Made by a program: the position numbers and the translations under genes | Source of the DNA: Bedellia somnulentella | Lineage: Eukaryota; Arthropoda; Insecta; Lepidoptera; Bedelliidae | NCBI GenBank assembly: GCA_963576735.1 | Contig: OY755171.1 | Coordinates: 8,680,001 to 8,744,000 of the forward strand | Direction: 5' to 3' | Length of the DNA stretch: 64,000 nt | The notes under the pieces: generated by a model | The model's input: only the letters and a program-made list of their open reading frames with translations | Databases searched by the model: none | What the model was told of the DNA's origin: nothing | In this document: one piece after another, positions 1 to 10,284 of the stretch | How positions within the stretch are numbered: the stretch's first letter is position 1 | How the letters are laid out: each line of letters starts with the position of its first letter

Positions 1-399
1 TTTACATTACGGCTAGCCGTTATCTAAAACAGCGCCGTTTTGTAATGCGGCGGTTCAAGCATTAGCCGGATTGAATGCGGCTAGATATAAAACCGCCGGT
101 TTGCATTCGGAGCCATATGAAATTCAAAGCCATAATGTATAAAAGCGAGAAACCAGCCGCCACTTTGAAAATTTTTAGTTCCGATTCTTAACACTCGTAG
201 CGCTACCTGACATAACAACAACAATGGCGAGTGGGTTGTTAAATTGTGAAGTTTTGAGTGAATTAAACTAAAAAAACGTCATAAATATGTCAGTTAACAG
301 TGACTCTGAGAAACAATTTAAATACAGATTTAAAATACAGATAATGCATTAAAGGTGCTCGCTCCGCTGCTTCGCTCGCTCGTTTTATACATAACCTAA

Positions 400-1265
400 A
401 CTAATATAAATTGAACCACCTACGATTTGCTGACGATTTAGTCCTTTTTGAAGAGAACCCAAAAATACTAGAAAAAATGATTCAAGAACTTAACACAGAA
501 AGGGAAACTAAACACACAATAGGACTAAAAATGAACCCAAGAAACACAAAATTAATGACCAACTCCACTAAAACAAACATAAGTGTCAACCACGAAATCC
601 TCGAATTTGTTGAAGAGTACACGTACCTGGGCCAGCTAATTTCCCCTAATGACCAAATAGAAAAAGAAATAAACACAAGGATTGCAAATGTGTGGAAATA
701 ATACTGGTCCTTGAAAGAAACTATGAAGTCTCCAGATTTTAGCATGTCATTAAAAAGAAAAACTTTTAATATATGTATCCTTCCATGCCTAACTTATTGG
801 TGCGAAACATGGTCACTCACTAAATTTTCAAGAGAGAAACTGGCCAAATGTCAAAGAGCAATGGAACGAAGCATAGTTGGGTGTAAGCGTAAGGATAGAA
901 TCAGAAATTGTGATCTGCGAGATAAAACCAAGCTTACCGATTAATCTAAGCCAAATAGACATATGCCATATGATGGGTGATAACCAGGGAAAATGGAGTA
1001 AGAAAGTAACTGAATGGTACCCAAGAGATGGCCAAAGAAGCCGAGGAAGACAGCGAAGGAGATGGTCAGATGATATCAAACTAACAGCTGGCCACCTATG
1101 GTCCACAGTAGCACAGTACAGACAACAGTGGAAAGCGCTAGAGGAGGCCTATGCCAAGAGGCACACCGAGATTGGGGACATTTTATAAATTCATTGTTTT
1201 TCTAACATTTTCGTTCTCGGAATAAAAGGCTTTATTATTCTATTATTTTATTATATTATTATTAT
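400..1265 (+). mobile_element. 5'-truncated RTE-type LINE fragment
   Basis: A truncated 3' part of a non-LTR retrotransposon, coding region 411-1188, followed by a tail rich in TTATTA repeats (1220-1265). The sequence TAACCTAA stands on both sides (392-399 and 1266-1273) and is a candidate target duplication, although the target is itself CCTAA-repetitive. The host repeat resumes directly after it, so this is the youngest layer of a three-level nest. Confidence 0.65.
411..1188 (+). pseudogene. RTE reverse transcriptase C-terminal part, broken
   Basis: The reading frame starts just before the polymerase motif FADDLVLF (box C, catalytic DD) and runs through the thumb region (EYTYLGQLIS) and the conserved C-terminal stretch (GKWSKKVTEWYPRDGQRSRG, then RRRWSDDIK) to the usual RTE terminus near 1188. 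It is not functional. An in-frame TAA lies at 699-701 and a frameshift near 890-945 moves the last third (from about 960) into another frame. The endonuclease and the first half of the polymerase are missing by 5' truncation. The family is known as endonuclease-reverse transcriptase of RTE type in Lepidoptera; that assignment is from recognised motifs, not a search. Confidence 0.75.
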
Positions 1266-1581
1266 TAACCTAACCTAGCTAAATGTGACCTAGCTTTTCT
1301 TCCCCTGCAGGGGCTTTCGCCCCCCGACCCACCGAAGCAGAACTTCATTTTTTTAAGAAGACTAATCATTATGATTTTAAATGATATGTGAAATATTTTC
1401 GGACCTCCGATGATAGGAGTTAAAAAGTTATGTAAGAAAAAGTGCACCCGAGTATAAGTACGATGCGGCTAAACGTGGGCCGCCTTATTGAAGAACGCAT
1501 CGCAATAACAATCCGGCTAATGCTTGAACCGCCGCATTACAAAACGGCGCTGTTTTAGATAACGGCTAGCCGTAATGTTAA

Positions 1582-2019
1582 ACAGCAGATTATACAATCC
1601 GCCTGCGACATATATATTACAAATATATTTTCTGTTGGCAGACAATCTTCACACACTTAATAAAAACCAAACCAAACCATATTAAGAACAGTGAATATAC
1701 TGTTATATAATAATAACACATCGTAATCATACCACCAAATGAATCGGTTGTATCGGCTTAGAAAAGTCCTACGCTGAATTTCCTGTAGAATTCGTATGCG
1801 GTAGCTAAATAGATGATGGGCTTGACTTATTGATAGGCTATAATAAAAGAAATTTACAAAAAATATAACTAAATCGATCCACTGTAATATGATAAGATTA
1901 ATATTATGTTGCTGATTTTGATTGCGCCAATATACTATGAATGGCTTTACACGATTATAAAGATAATCGGTCGTGATTGGATCTTTTACTTATTTTGTTA
2001 ATTAATGATTACAATTTAA
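1582..2019. other. AT-rich DNA without recognised features
   Basis: No convincing open frame, RNA gene or repeat match within the window was seen here. Confidence 0.5.
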
Positions 2020-2722
2020 ATTTTTTTTTTTTTTTTTGAATCATACAGCTCACTTTTAATGTAACAAAAACGTAATTAAGCTTAAATTTACATATGCAAT
2101 TTACAACTTACTTAGTAATATTTACAAGTCACAATACGCGCCCCGTGTCATATCTGGTGTAAAAGTGCCTAGCACGCTTGCAGCATTGCCACGTTGTATG
2201 GCCAACGATGTTCTTTGAACCAGATAAGACACGGAGCGTGGATCTGATCCAACGTCCCTCAAGCGCCGTCCAATGCTCCGGACAAGCTCCCACGCCTCAT
2301 CGCACCACGCGCCGCTCACCTCGACCGCAAACGGCATGAACAAGTACGTGTCCTTCAGAGCCAGGTACTTCGCGTGCTTCTGAGCAGCTGCCCACTCCGC
2401 CGCGGCACGTGGGGCTTTCGTGGCTCTGGGTAGGTGGGATGCTGCGTATGTACTGACGCAGGTGGCGTCCCACACGAGGCATCGTCCCTTCTCCCACGGA
2501 ATGAGAGTGAGTCCATCCGGACGTTTACCATCTGTCCTCAGCAATCCGGGAGGCTCCAGCACACACGGCACCCCGGCGGAAACAAGTGCACGGCGGAGCA
2601 CATCATTCAGCATGTGATGACGTGGAAACCGACCAGCTGACTTAGCGCAGCTTAACCCGTGGTGCCCACGAACATCAACTGCTGCCCCGCAATAATGCGC
2701 CCCGCAATAATGCCCCGCTGCA
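2020..2722 (-). mobile_element. 3' end of a LINE with restriction-like endonuclease (same family as 28849-30838)
   Basis: Read on the minus strand this begins inside the zinc-knuckle region, runs through the endonuclease domain and ends in an A-run (the T-run at 2021-2037 on the plus strand). It is a 5'-truncated copy. Its protein aligns throughout with the C-terminus of the element at 28849-30838 but is clearly diverged, so it represents a different subfamily. At the truncated end the motif CATTATTGCGGGGC is repeated about three times (2679-2722). Confidence 0.65.
2122..2700 (-). pseudogene. Restriction-like endonuclease domain of an R2-superfamily-like LINE, N-terminally truncated
   Basis: About 190 codons are open on the minus strand from roughly 2700 to the stop at 2122; the first ATG is at 2613 but coding similarity starts upstream. 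Visible in order: remnant of a zinc knuckle (VDVRGHHGLSCAKSAGR), a GKRPDG motif followed by LVWDAT, and a conserved C-terminal SLAIQRGNAAS. RPD followed by an acidic VWD motif about 15 residues on fits the PD-(D/E)xK nickase of R2/R4/NeSL-type LINEs, which cuts the target to prime reverse transcription. The polymerase is absent, so this copy is dead although this part of the frame is intact. Confidence 0.65.
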
Positions 2723-2724
2723 AT

Positions 2725-3075
2725 AATTTAAATAGTATGAAAATATACAGTTTTATTTTACCGAAGTAAGTTCAAATATAGAATTTTAATATAAGTAGTA
2801 AGTCAATTTACTTAAACCATTTGATATGTTTAACGATAGGTCTGTATTATGTTTATTCACAAATTATAAATGGGTCCATTACGGGGACTGTCTACTTCCT
2901 GAATACATATAAATGAAATAATGACTTCCGGTACAACTCGACGTTAAATTATAATTTTTTTATGAAATTCAAAACTTACGTATTCATAAACATGTGTTGA
3001 GGCGCGGGTTCAAATTCTGAGTAAGAATCACAATGTGTCTTTTCTTGATTCATATGTGTAGTTAATTTAAATGAG
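2725..3075. other. AT-rich DNA without recognised features
   Basis: Nothing recognised between the LINE relic and the first SINE-T copy. Confidence 0.5.
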
Positions 3076-3084
3076 TAAATTCAA

Positions 3085-3466
3085 ATGCGACATGATAGTC
3101 CAGTGGGTAGAACACCCGCCCGAAAAACAGAAGGGCGTGAGTTCCAATCCTGGGACGGGCCTACACCAATTTGTCTTTTCTAAAGTCATATGTGTGGTTA
3201 ATTTATCATGGTTGCTAACGGTGAGGGAAAACATCGTGAGGAAACCCACATGGCTGAGTTGTACTTAGTCATGTGACAGTGTATTCGTACAAAACGGCGA
3301 TAGGCCTGCCCCCTATCACGTGAGTACACTGTCTAAGCAAAACGTGGGTACCTTCTCTGGAAACTAGATGGCGCTTGTCATGTGAGTTCAGGAGTATTGG
3401 TACCTCTGCCAACCCCTTCGGGGATAAACGGCGTGAACGTTTATGTTATGTTATGTTATGTTTATG
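3085..3466 (+). mobile_element. SINE-T copy, subfamily A
   Basis: tRNA-derived head with A-box-like TAGTCCAGTGGGTAGAACAC and B-box-like GAGTTCCAATCC, then the family body, ending in (TTATG)n. TAAATTCAA is duplicated at 3076-3084 and 3467-3475, a 9-bp target duplication. The copy is nearly identical to those at 6430 and 8666, so it is probably young. RNA polymerase III transcription is expected from the boxes. Confidence 0.85.
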
Positions 3467-3510
3467 TAAATTCAATACATGCTACAGTTTACTACACATA
3501 TATTATGGTT

Positions 3511-3724
3511 GACTAAGGGTGTAGGGTTTATTAAGTGGTTTTATCGGCGATGCGCTTGGATACCCATAACCATCGATACTTTAGTTTTACCATCTTCTCT
3601 CGTTTTTCTACTATCAACTTCTAAATATCGCTGAGGACTATTAGCTCTGAAGCTCTAGCTTCTCTTCTAGCTCTTTGGCTACCCTTTTTGATATTTATGG
3701 CCGTGATTATATGTATGTATGTTT
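3511..3724 (+). mobile_element. SINE-R copy, 5'-truncated and diverged
   Basis: Begins at GACTAAGGG in the family body and ends with GCCGTGATTATATGTATGTA, the RTE-type tail. A tandem insertion of TCTAGCTTC-like sequence is present near 3650. Confidence 0.65.
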
Positions 3725-3798
3725 ATTATGATTGCAAAATAACCATGATAGGGCAGGTAGACATGTGGTTTGAAAAAGACTATTAAAATATAGATTGA

Positions 3799-4040
3799 CA
3801 TACATACATACATATACTCACGGCTATAAATCCCTAAAAGGGGTAGCCAGAGCTAAGGAACTAGAAGTTCCTCAGCCACTTTTGGAAAGTTGAGTGGGGA
3901 AAATATAACAAAATAAAGGTTGTTGTTGATGGGTCTCCAACCGCATCGCCCAAAAATCCCTTAAAAGCCCCAATACCGCCTCTTACGTACACGCACCGGC
4001 AGAAATGGGGTAGTGTTATTCTAAGCCGACACTTCACAGC
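3799..4040 (-). mobile_element. SINE-R copy, full length
   Basis: Minus-strand copy running from the 5' end at 4040 (CTGTGAAGTGTCGGCTTAG) to a (GTAT)n tail at 3799. It lies tail-to-tail with the plus-strand fragment at 3511-3724. Confidence 0.8.
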
Positions 4041-4768
4041 AAATATAGATTTGTTTGATAAATATCAGTGTTAGTTATAAATATTGTACATTTTATCACA
4101 CCAGAAATTATGGAATTATGCTAATTGTTTTTTTTTATAATTTATTACGTGGACTGCAACCAAGTTACAATGACTTAATTTCCTCATTAATTTTTCAGAT
4201 TTTGCAGCCCTGCACTATTTCAGGAAACACGCAAAATTCACGCATATGTTTAAGCTGAAATAATAGTTGAAACAAACTTATATTACTTAACATATAAAGT
4301 TTCCGACCCGTCCTTGGCTCTTACAACTTATATAATGGAGGCAGATATTAGTTAAGAGATCATAAATTATAACTATGAAGAAAGTTGTGGACGTCTACGA
4401 GCCCGAACTGTTAATAATAAATAGTTCTCTAACAATGTATATAAGAGTTTCAACGTTATATTTAATAGTTTTAAGACCTGTTTTAATAATAAACTTGGGA
4501 AAGCGTCTATTTAATTAACTTGAGTTTTGCCGTGATATTCTACACTGTCACTCCTTTGCGTAAGTATCGTACAAAGAAATAACTCAGTGATATTCTAAGC
4601 CAACAGTACACCAGTCGATCGAAAGCTAATAAAAAAATAAATGGTATCTAAAAAATACCTTAGTCACATTGATGGTAACATTTTTATTTTCATCGAATAA
4701 TGCAAAACAGAAAAGTTTTGAAATATTAATAAGGTAAATAAAAATATATTTCCTACACAATTAATTTA
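4041..4768. other. AT-rich DNA without recognised features
   Basis: No repeat match or credible coding sequence seen; the open frame at 4055-4258 looks random. Confidence 0.5.
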
Positions 4769-5008
4769 GCTGTGTAGTGTCGGCTTAGAATAGCACTACC
4801 CCATTTCTTTCCGTTGGTGTTCATAAGAGGCAGTAAGGCTATTAGTGCTTTTTAACTGATTTTTGGGCAATGCGATTCGAGACCCATCACCAAAACCCTT
4901 TGTTTTACAATTTTACACAACTTCCAAAAGTGCCTGAGGAATTCCTTATTCCGAAGCTCTGGCTACCCCTTCGAGGGACTTATACCCGTAAGTATATGTA
5001 TGTACATA
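4769..5008 (+). mobile_element. SINE-R copy, full length
   Basis: Starts with GCTGTGTAGTGTCGGCTTAG and ends with the tail CCGTAAGTATATGTATGTAC. All landmarks of the family are present (GGGCAATGCG, ACCCATCACC, CTCTGGCTACCCC). Confidence 0.8.
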
Positions 5009-5795
5009 CAATAAATTTATTTTCATACTAGTTTTAAATAGATATACAAAAATCCTCTTAAATAACTAAAAATAATGTCAAAAGAACTACTCAAGTTTGA
5101 TCCCAATCTGATAATCACTTTAACATCAGTTTCCTTTCCAAGCCGCCCTCGTAACATTTTTTATAAATGACGAAACTACGAGTAACTCCGCGGAAGTTCG
5201 TAACCTAACAGTAAATTAAGTAAGCTCTAGTTACGAAGTTTTGTATAAACTACTGACTCCACTAACTTGGGTAAAATACTTCCATACTACTTCCAAACAC
5301 TAATCAAAAGTGCTCAACGTGTATTTCAGAGTTACATAAACTTATAAGGAAATGCAAAGATTTCTGCTCTTAGAGAATTGCTTTTGTTTTAAAAGTCAGT
5401 GGTTACGAACCTCGTTTTCGAAGAAATTTAAAGTTAAATAGATAGTTTGCTCTACGGTGAATACTGTTATATTATTTGAGAAAATGGTTCAATCTTTTTA
5501 CTTGACTGCTTCAGAAGAAGGGTTATTTCTATATGTCACTATTTCATATTGTTTATTTATGTTTCTTTCCTGAACCTGAACTATTTTGTAACTAGGCGTA
5601 ATGTTTTTTTCTTGAATCAAAACTGATGCAAATATATTTATTTCTTCAAAGAAATTTGTATATGGTTCGCCTTTCAGCGTATTTTTTAAAGCACATTTTT
5701 TTGGCATTATATGAAAGTGCGTGTGGTGTACTATTTACTTGAGTACGACAGCTCTTAGATCGATTTTCAATGTTTTATTGTATTTGATTTTTTTA
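5009..5795. other. AT-rich DNA without recognised features
   Basis: No repeat match; the 69-codon minus-strand frame at 5498-5707 has no recognisable feature. Confidence 0.5.
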
Positions 5796-6420
5796 ACCGA
5801 CTTCAAAAAAGGCGGTTCTCAGTTCGATTGTTTGTATGGATGTATGTATGTATGTATAATTGTCCGCGATTATCTCGAGTTTGGCTAAAGCTATTTGGAT
5901 GCGGTTTTCAGAACAGTATTCGTTACATTTAGGAGAAGGTTTTAGTGCCTTAACCGACCAAAAAAAGAAAGGAGGTTCTGTGTTTGACCTGTATGTATGT
6001 CTGTTGGTCCGCTATTATCTCACGTTTGGCTTAAGCTATTTGGATGCGGTTTTCAGAAAAGTATTCGTTACATTTAGAAGATGGGTTAAGTGATTTAACC
6101 GACTCTAAAAGAAAGGAGGTTCTGTGTTTGACCTGCATGTATGTATGTTGGTCGGCGATTATCTCGCGTTTCGTTTAAGCTATTTGGATGCGATTTTCAG
6201 AAAACTACTTGTTACTTTCAGGACAAGGTTTTAGTGATCTGACCGTCTCAAAAAAGGAGTTTCTGAGTTTCACCTATAAATATGTATGTAAGTTTAAAGG
6301 TTCTTAGTTATTATTAGACAAAGAGTTATCAGTTTATGTTATTACATTGAGGAGAAGGTTTAAGTTCTTTAACCGACTCGAAAAAAAGGAGGTTTCTTAA
6401 TTTGAAATATAAGTATGTAA
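5796..6420. repeat. Minisatellite: about five units of 130-155 bp
   Basis: Units start at about 5796, 5951, 6098, 6240 and 6370 with variants of AACCGACTTCAAAAAAGG, followed by GGTTCTG, a TATGTATG stretch, TTTGGCTTAAGCTATTTGG and GGAGAAGGTTTTAGTG. Spacing shrinks from about 154 to 130 bp along the array, and the last unit is degenerate and runs into a SINE-T. The start motif is common in lepidopteran repeats and recurs in the foldback elements at 7586 and near 42912. Confidence 0.7.
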
Positions 6421-6429
6421 GTAAAGTTA

Positions 6430-6806
6430 GAGCGACATGATAGTCCAGTGGGTAAGAACACCCGCCCGAAAAACAGAAGGGCGTGAGTTCCAATCCTGGG
6501 ACGGGCCTACACCAATTTGTCTTTTCTAAAGTCATATGTGTGGTTAATTTATCATGGTTGCTAACGGTGAGGGAAAACATCGTGAGGAAACCCACATGGC
6601 TGAGTTGTACTTAGTCATGTGACAGTGTATTCGTACAAAACGGCGATAGGCCTGCCCCCTATCACGTGAGTACACTGTCTAAGCAAAACGTGGGTACCTT
6701 CTCTGGAAACTAGATGGCGCTTGCCATGTGAGTTCAGGAGTATTGGTACCTCTGCCAACCCCTTCGGGGATAAAACGGCGTGAACGTTTATGTTATGTTA
6801 TGTTAT
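6430..6806 (+). mobile_element. SINE-T copy, subfamily A
   Basis: Nearly identical to the copy at 3085. The 9-bp sequence GTAAAGTTA is duplicated at 6421-6429 and 6807-6815. The tail is (TTATG)n. Confidence 0.85.
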
Positions 6807-6815
6807 GTAAAGTTA

Positions 6816-7585
6816 TCAATACTAGACAGAAATTTATCAATAAATGTTAATAAAGTTTTTTTATTAGTAATAAACAGAGTTATTAAATTATTGAACAAAA
6901 AAGTATAAAAAAACATGAATAAATTACTCTTAATTATATTGAAGAAAAAAATATATATTGCAACATCATGTTTTTCATCCTGGTCATTTCAATCAAGGCT
7001 CTTTCATCATGGGGATGGTAAAGTAATTTTTTTTGAATCTATATCACTTAAAGCCTTAAATCTTATCATGGGATTTTACACGACTCAACGCTACATATAT
7101 AAGAGTGTTTCTTCGCATTTGTGATAGGTGAACTTCTCTTTGCTCATCTGTTTCGGCAGCAAGAGCAGCACGCTGACGATCTCTCTCATTCTGAAGGGCA
7201 AGCACGAGTTATCGACACGATAACGGTTAGAATGAGATGGCAGTATACGATACTAAGTAAGTGCGTAAAAGATGGCTGCTTTATCCCACGCGATAACTAG
7301 TTTAAATACGGCTCGTGCTTGCCCTGCTGAAGTCTTTGTTTTTTTTTGATGGGTGTTTCGTTCTCCCTTACGCGACTTTTCCTTAAAGCATCCTTTTATT
7401 TTCTATCTAGGCCCGCAGGTAAACAAAATAATAACAAGTAAGCTAAAGTCATAATAACAAATATTATAACTACCTGTTAAAAAAACTATAAAATAAACGG
7501 ACAGTAAAACTTATCTCTAAAAAACTATCACTAATTCACTAAAAAAACTCAGAGTGATTTAAGAACTTATCACTAAAAAGTATAA
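6816..7585. other. AT-rich DNA with a small 14-bp inverted repeat
   Basis: AGGGCAAGCACGAG at 7195-7208 is inverted at 7312-7325 (CTCGTGCTTGCCCT), bounding about 131 bp. It could be a tiny MITE. Nothing else recognised. Confidence 0.4.
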
Positions 7586-8598
7586 AATAAAAAAGAAAAA
7601 CAAAAACTTCAAATTAAAAACTTAACAGAAAAATTAAATATTATTATTTTTTATTTAAAAAAGAACCGCCTTCAAAAATCCAACTGAAAAGTATAAAATA
7701 TTTTTTATTTATTTTATTATGTACAACTCTATTCAACTTCTTCTTTTTGAAGTCGGTGCCAAACAGACAAATCTAAAATGAAAATTGCTACATAGAGAAA
7801 ACCATACGAATAATAAATCCATCGATAGTGCTTCAACAACAGTAGGTGACACAATCGCGCTCAAAAATCAAGAAATTTCATCCGCTCGCAACCACGTCGC
7901 TTTATAAAGGATGGAATTGGCGGACATTGAGCGGTGCTTAGCCTGGTGTGCATGCGTCGCACTCCGCAGAGAAATTTTCATAATATACATGTCACCGTAA
8001 AACTGTAAATACTAGTAAATTATAATTTTAGATAGATAGCGAGATAGTAAACTAACGTTAGGTTAGGTTATGTAAGATTATCAGATTTCAAACTAACGGA
8101 ATTAACAATTCGACAGAGACATGCATGCACCGAGTTGGCACAACCAATACTTCTAACACTTTGTAAAAAGACGATCGAGAATCTAAATCACTACATAGTA
8201 TACAACAAAGTCGCTTTCTCGTTCCCTGTCTGGGATGGGATATAGGGACATCCTTATGTATACTTTAATCTGTAAAACTACGAAATGAATTTTGATGCGA
8301 ATTTTTTTATTAATTGATTAAAAAGGAAGGTTTATAAGGATGACAAACGCTAATGGGGTGGAGAACTCACTCAACTTGGGCGGGCCACTTATATTCGTTC
8401 TTCTTTGTCATGAAAATTGGTTTGGCACCGACTTCAAAAAGAAGAAGTTGAATAGAGTTGTACATAATAAAATAAATAAAAAATATTTTATACTTTTCAG
8501 TTGGATTTTTGAAGGCGGTTCTTTTTTAAATAAAAAATAATAATATTAAATTTTTCTGTTAAGTTTTTAATTTGAAGTTTTTGTTTTTCTTTTTTATA
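7586..8598. mobile_element. Foldback (long-TIR) element with 179-bp arms
   Basis: Positions 7586-7764 and 8420-8598 are reverse complements with a single mismatch that I can see. The inner edge of each arm carries GTTTGGCACCGACTTC and its complement. The 655-bp interior has no recognised coding region; it includes ACAAAGTCGCTTTCTCGTTC and TTTTGATGCGAATTTTTTTA, phrases common in lepidopteran dispersed repeats. The near identity of the arms implies recent insertion or arm-to-arm gene conversion. Confidence 0.75.
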
Positions 8599-8665
8599 TC
8601 CAGGACTCGAGTGAATGCAATAATTATATAAGTGTATAATAATTATGTTAAGTACTTAAAATATA

Positions 8666-9053
8666 TAAAAAGCGACATGATAGTCCAGTGGGTAGAACAC
8701 CCGCCCGTAAACAGAAGGACGTGAGTTCCAATCCTGGGACGGGCCTACACCAATTTGTCTTTTCTAAAGTCATATGTGTGGTTAATTTATCATGGTTGCT
8801 AACGGTGAGGGAAAACATCGTGAGGGAACCCACATGGCTGAGTTGTATTTAGTCATGTGACAGTGTAATCGTTAAAAACGGCGATAGGCCTGCCCCCTAT
8901 CACGTGAGTACACTGTCTAAGCAAAACGTGGGTACCTTCTCTGGAAACTAGATGGCGCTTGCCATGTGAGTTCAGGAGTATTGGTACCTCTGCCAACCCC
9001 TTCGGGGATAAACGGCGTGAACGTTTATGTTATGTTATGTTTATTATGTTATG
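8666..9053 (+). mobile_element. SINE-T copy, subfamily A
   Basis: Head, body and (TTATG)n tail are complete. TTAAAATATA is duplicated at 8656-8665 and 9054-9063. The small differences from the 3085 and 6430 copies include a shorter A-run after the A-box. Confidence 0.85.
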
Positions 9054-9063
9054 TTAAAATATA

Positions 9064-10054
9064 TTTCAAAACTTTAAAATATAATTCGCGGCTTAAGAAT
9101 TGGTTTATGAGCAGCAGAGAAGGAGCAGGCGGGGCGCATTGAGAGGAGACGGGCTTCGTAAATTCGCAACAGTCTCTCACATCCAATATAAGTCTCCTTT
9201 CCGGGGGCATATTCTTTATTGAAAAGGCAATTCATAATCGTCGACTTTTTTAACGACTACTTATACTATTTTAAGAGTCACTGCAATCAAATTTTAACTA
9301 TTGATTTCATACAGTTGTTAATTAAGTTAAATAGCTTGATAAATAGTTATTTTTATGTTATAATTATCTTGGCAACTAATAAGAAGAGAAAATACATCCG
9401 TGGATAAAACACTTGTTACACTTACTATCTTCTATTGAATAAAAAGGCAAATTATAGCAAAATCTTCTGGTATAGTCGCGTTCATTTATTTTCTTTGTAA
9501 TCTCATCGTTATTATTGCGTTTTATTTATTGTCAAGCACTTCTATATACTTAGCCAAAATGGCGAAATAGAGTTATAGAATTTGTATGAATATAAAACTT
9601 TGAGTTAAATTACCAATCCTGTTTCTGAGTTATCAATGTGTCAAGCTTTTTATACAGCAGTATATTTTAATTATATATCCCTCAACATTATTAAAGAAAA
9701 ATCATATCAAATTTCCGACCCCTTACTTGTATAGTTAAATGGTATTGCCAAAGTATACTTTTTAACTTAGTCTTTCAAAATAACAAGTCAAGAAAGTTTA
9801 AATGTATCTTTAAGGCTATCTACCACTTATTTACATAAGTAACGCTATTAATTAAATATCTGAATATCACTACAAATACCCTGAACGCAAAGGAAAGTCC
9901 GACTAGTGTTAATTGTGATACGAAACTCGTAAAGAGTGTGCGTACTAAATTAACATAATAAAGCACAAAAGTGTCCTTATTCTAAATAATAAATTAATAT
10001 CGATGGATTGTTTACCAATAATGGAAGTATTACAATATCTTCACTAATTATAAA
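9064..10054. other. AT-rich DNA without recognised features
   Basis: No repeat or gene recognised. Confidence 0.5.
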
Positions 10055-10284
10055 GTAGCCGAGTAGTGCCGGGTTAGAATGTCGGGTGTCCTAAGAGGCG
10101 ACTAAGGGTATGGTCTTTATTAAGTGGCTTTTGGGCGATGCGGTTTGAGACCAATCACCAACGATACTTTATTTCTATCATCTGGTCACCTATCAACTTC
10201 CCACTGTGGCTGAATAGTTTCTAGCTCTAAAGCTCTGGCTACCCCTTTTTGGGATTTATAGACGTGAGTATATGTATGTATGTA
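10055..10284 (+). mobile_element. SINE-R copy with a small 5' deletion
   Basis: Begins near GCCGAGTAGTGCCGGGTTAG, lacks part of the segment between the head and the GGCGACTAAGGG motif, and ends in TATATGTATGTATG. Confidence 0.7.

Larger units (their letters stand above)
352..1449. mobile_element. Second repeat element nested in the TIR element
   Basis: The ends (352-400 and about 1266-1449) match a separate copy at 32873-33325: GC-rich head AAGGTGCTCGCTCCGCTG, a CCTAA-rich stretch, and a tail ending GCACCC. The short complementary ends (AAGGTGC and GCACC) suggest a small DNA element. The middle of this copy is interrupted by an RTE fragment at 400-1265, and it lacks the AT-rich interior of the other copy. 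Boundaries rest on where the similarity between the two copies stops. Confidence 0.5.
1..1580. mobile_element. DNA transposon-like element with perfect 70-bp terminal inverted repeats
   Basis: Positions 4-73 and 1509-1578 are reverse complements over 70 of 70 bases with no gap. Each arm contains the 12-bp palindrome ACGGCTAGCCGT near its outer end. The right flank reads TTAA (1578-1581) and the left TTTA (1-4), which hints at a TTAA-type target with one mismatch, but the window starts there so the left flank cannot be checked. No transposase is recognisable inside; the interior is occupied by another element and an RTE fragment. I cannot name the superfamily. Confidence 0.75.

Noticed and set aside
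2420..2640. Plus-strand and alternate minus-strand frames over the endonuclease relic
   Set aside because: They are shadows of the minus-strand frame that aligns with the second LINE copy.
3085..9053. CRISPR-like array from regularly repeated 380-bp units
   Set aside because: The repeats are dispersed SINE-T copies with separate target duplications and unequal spacing, in eukaryotic DNA.
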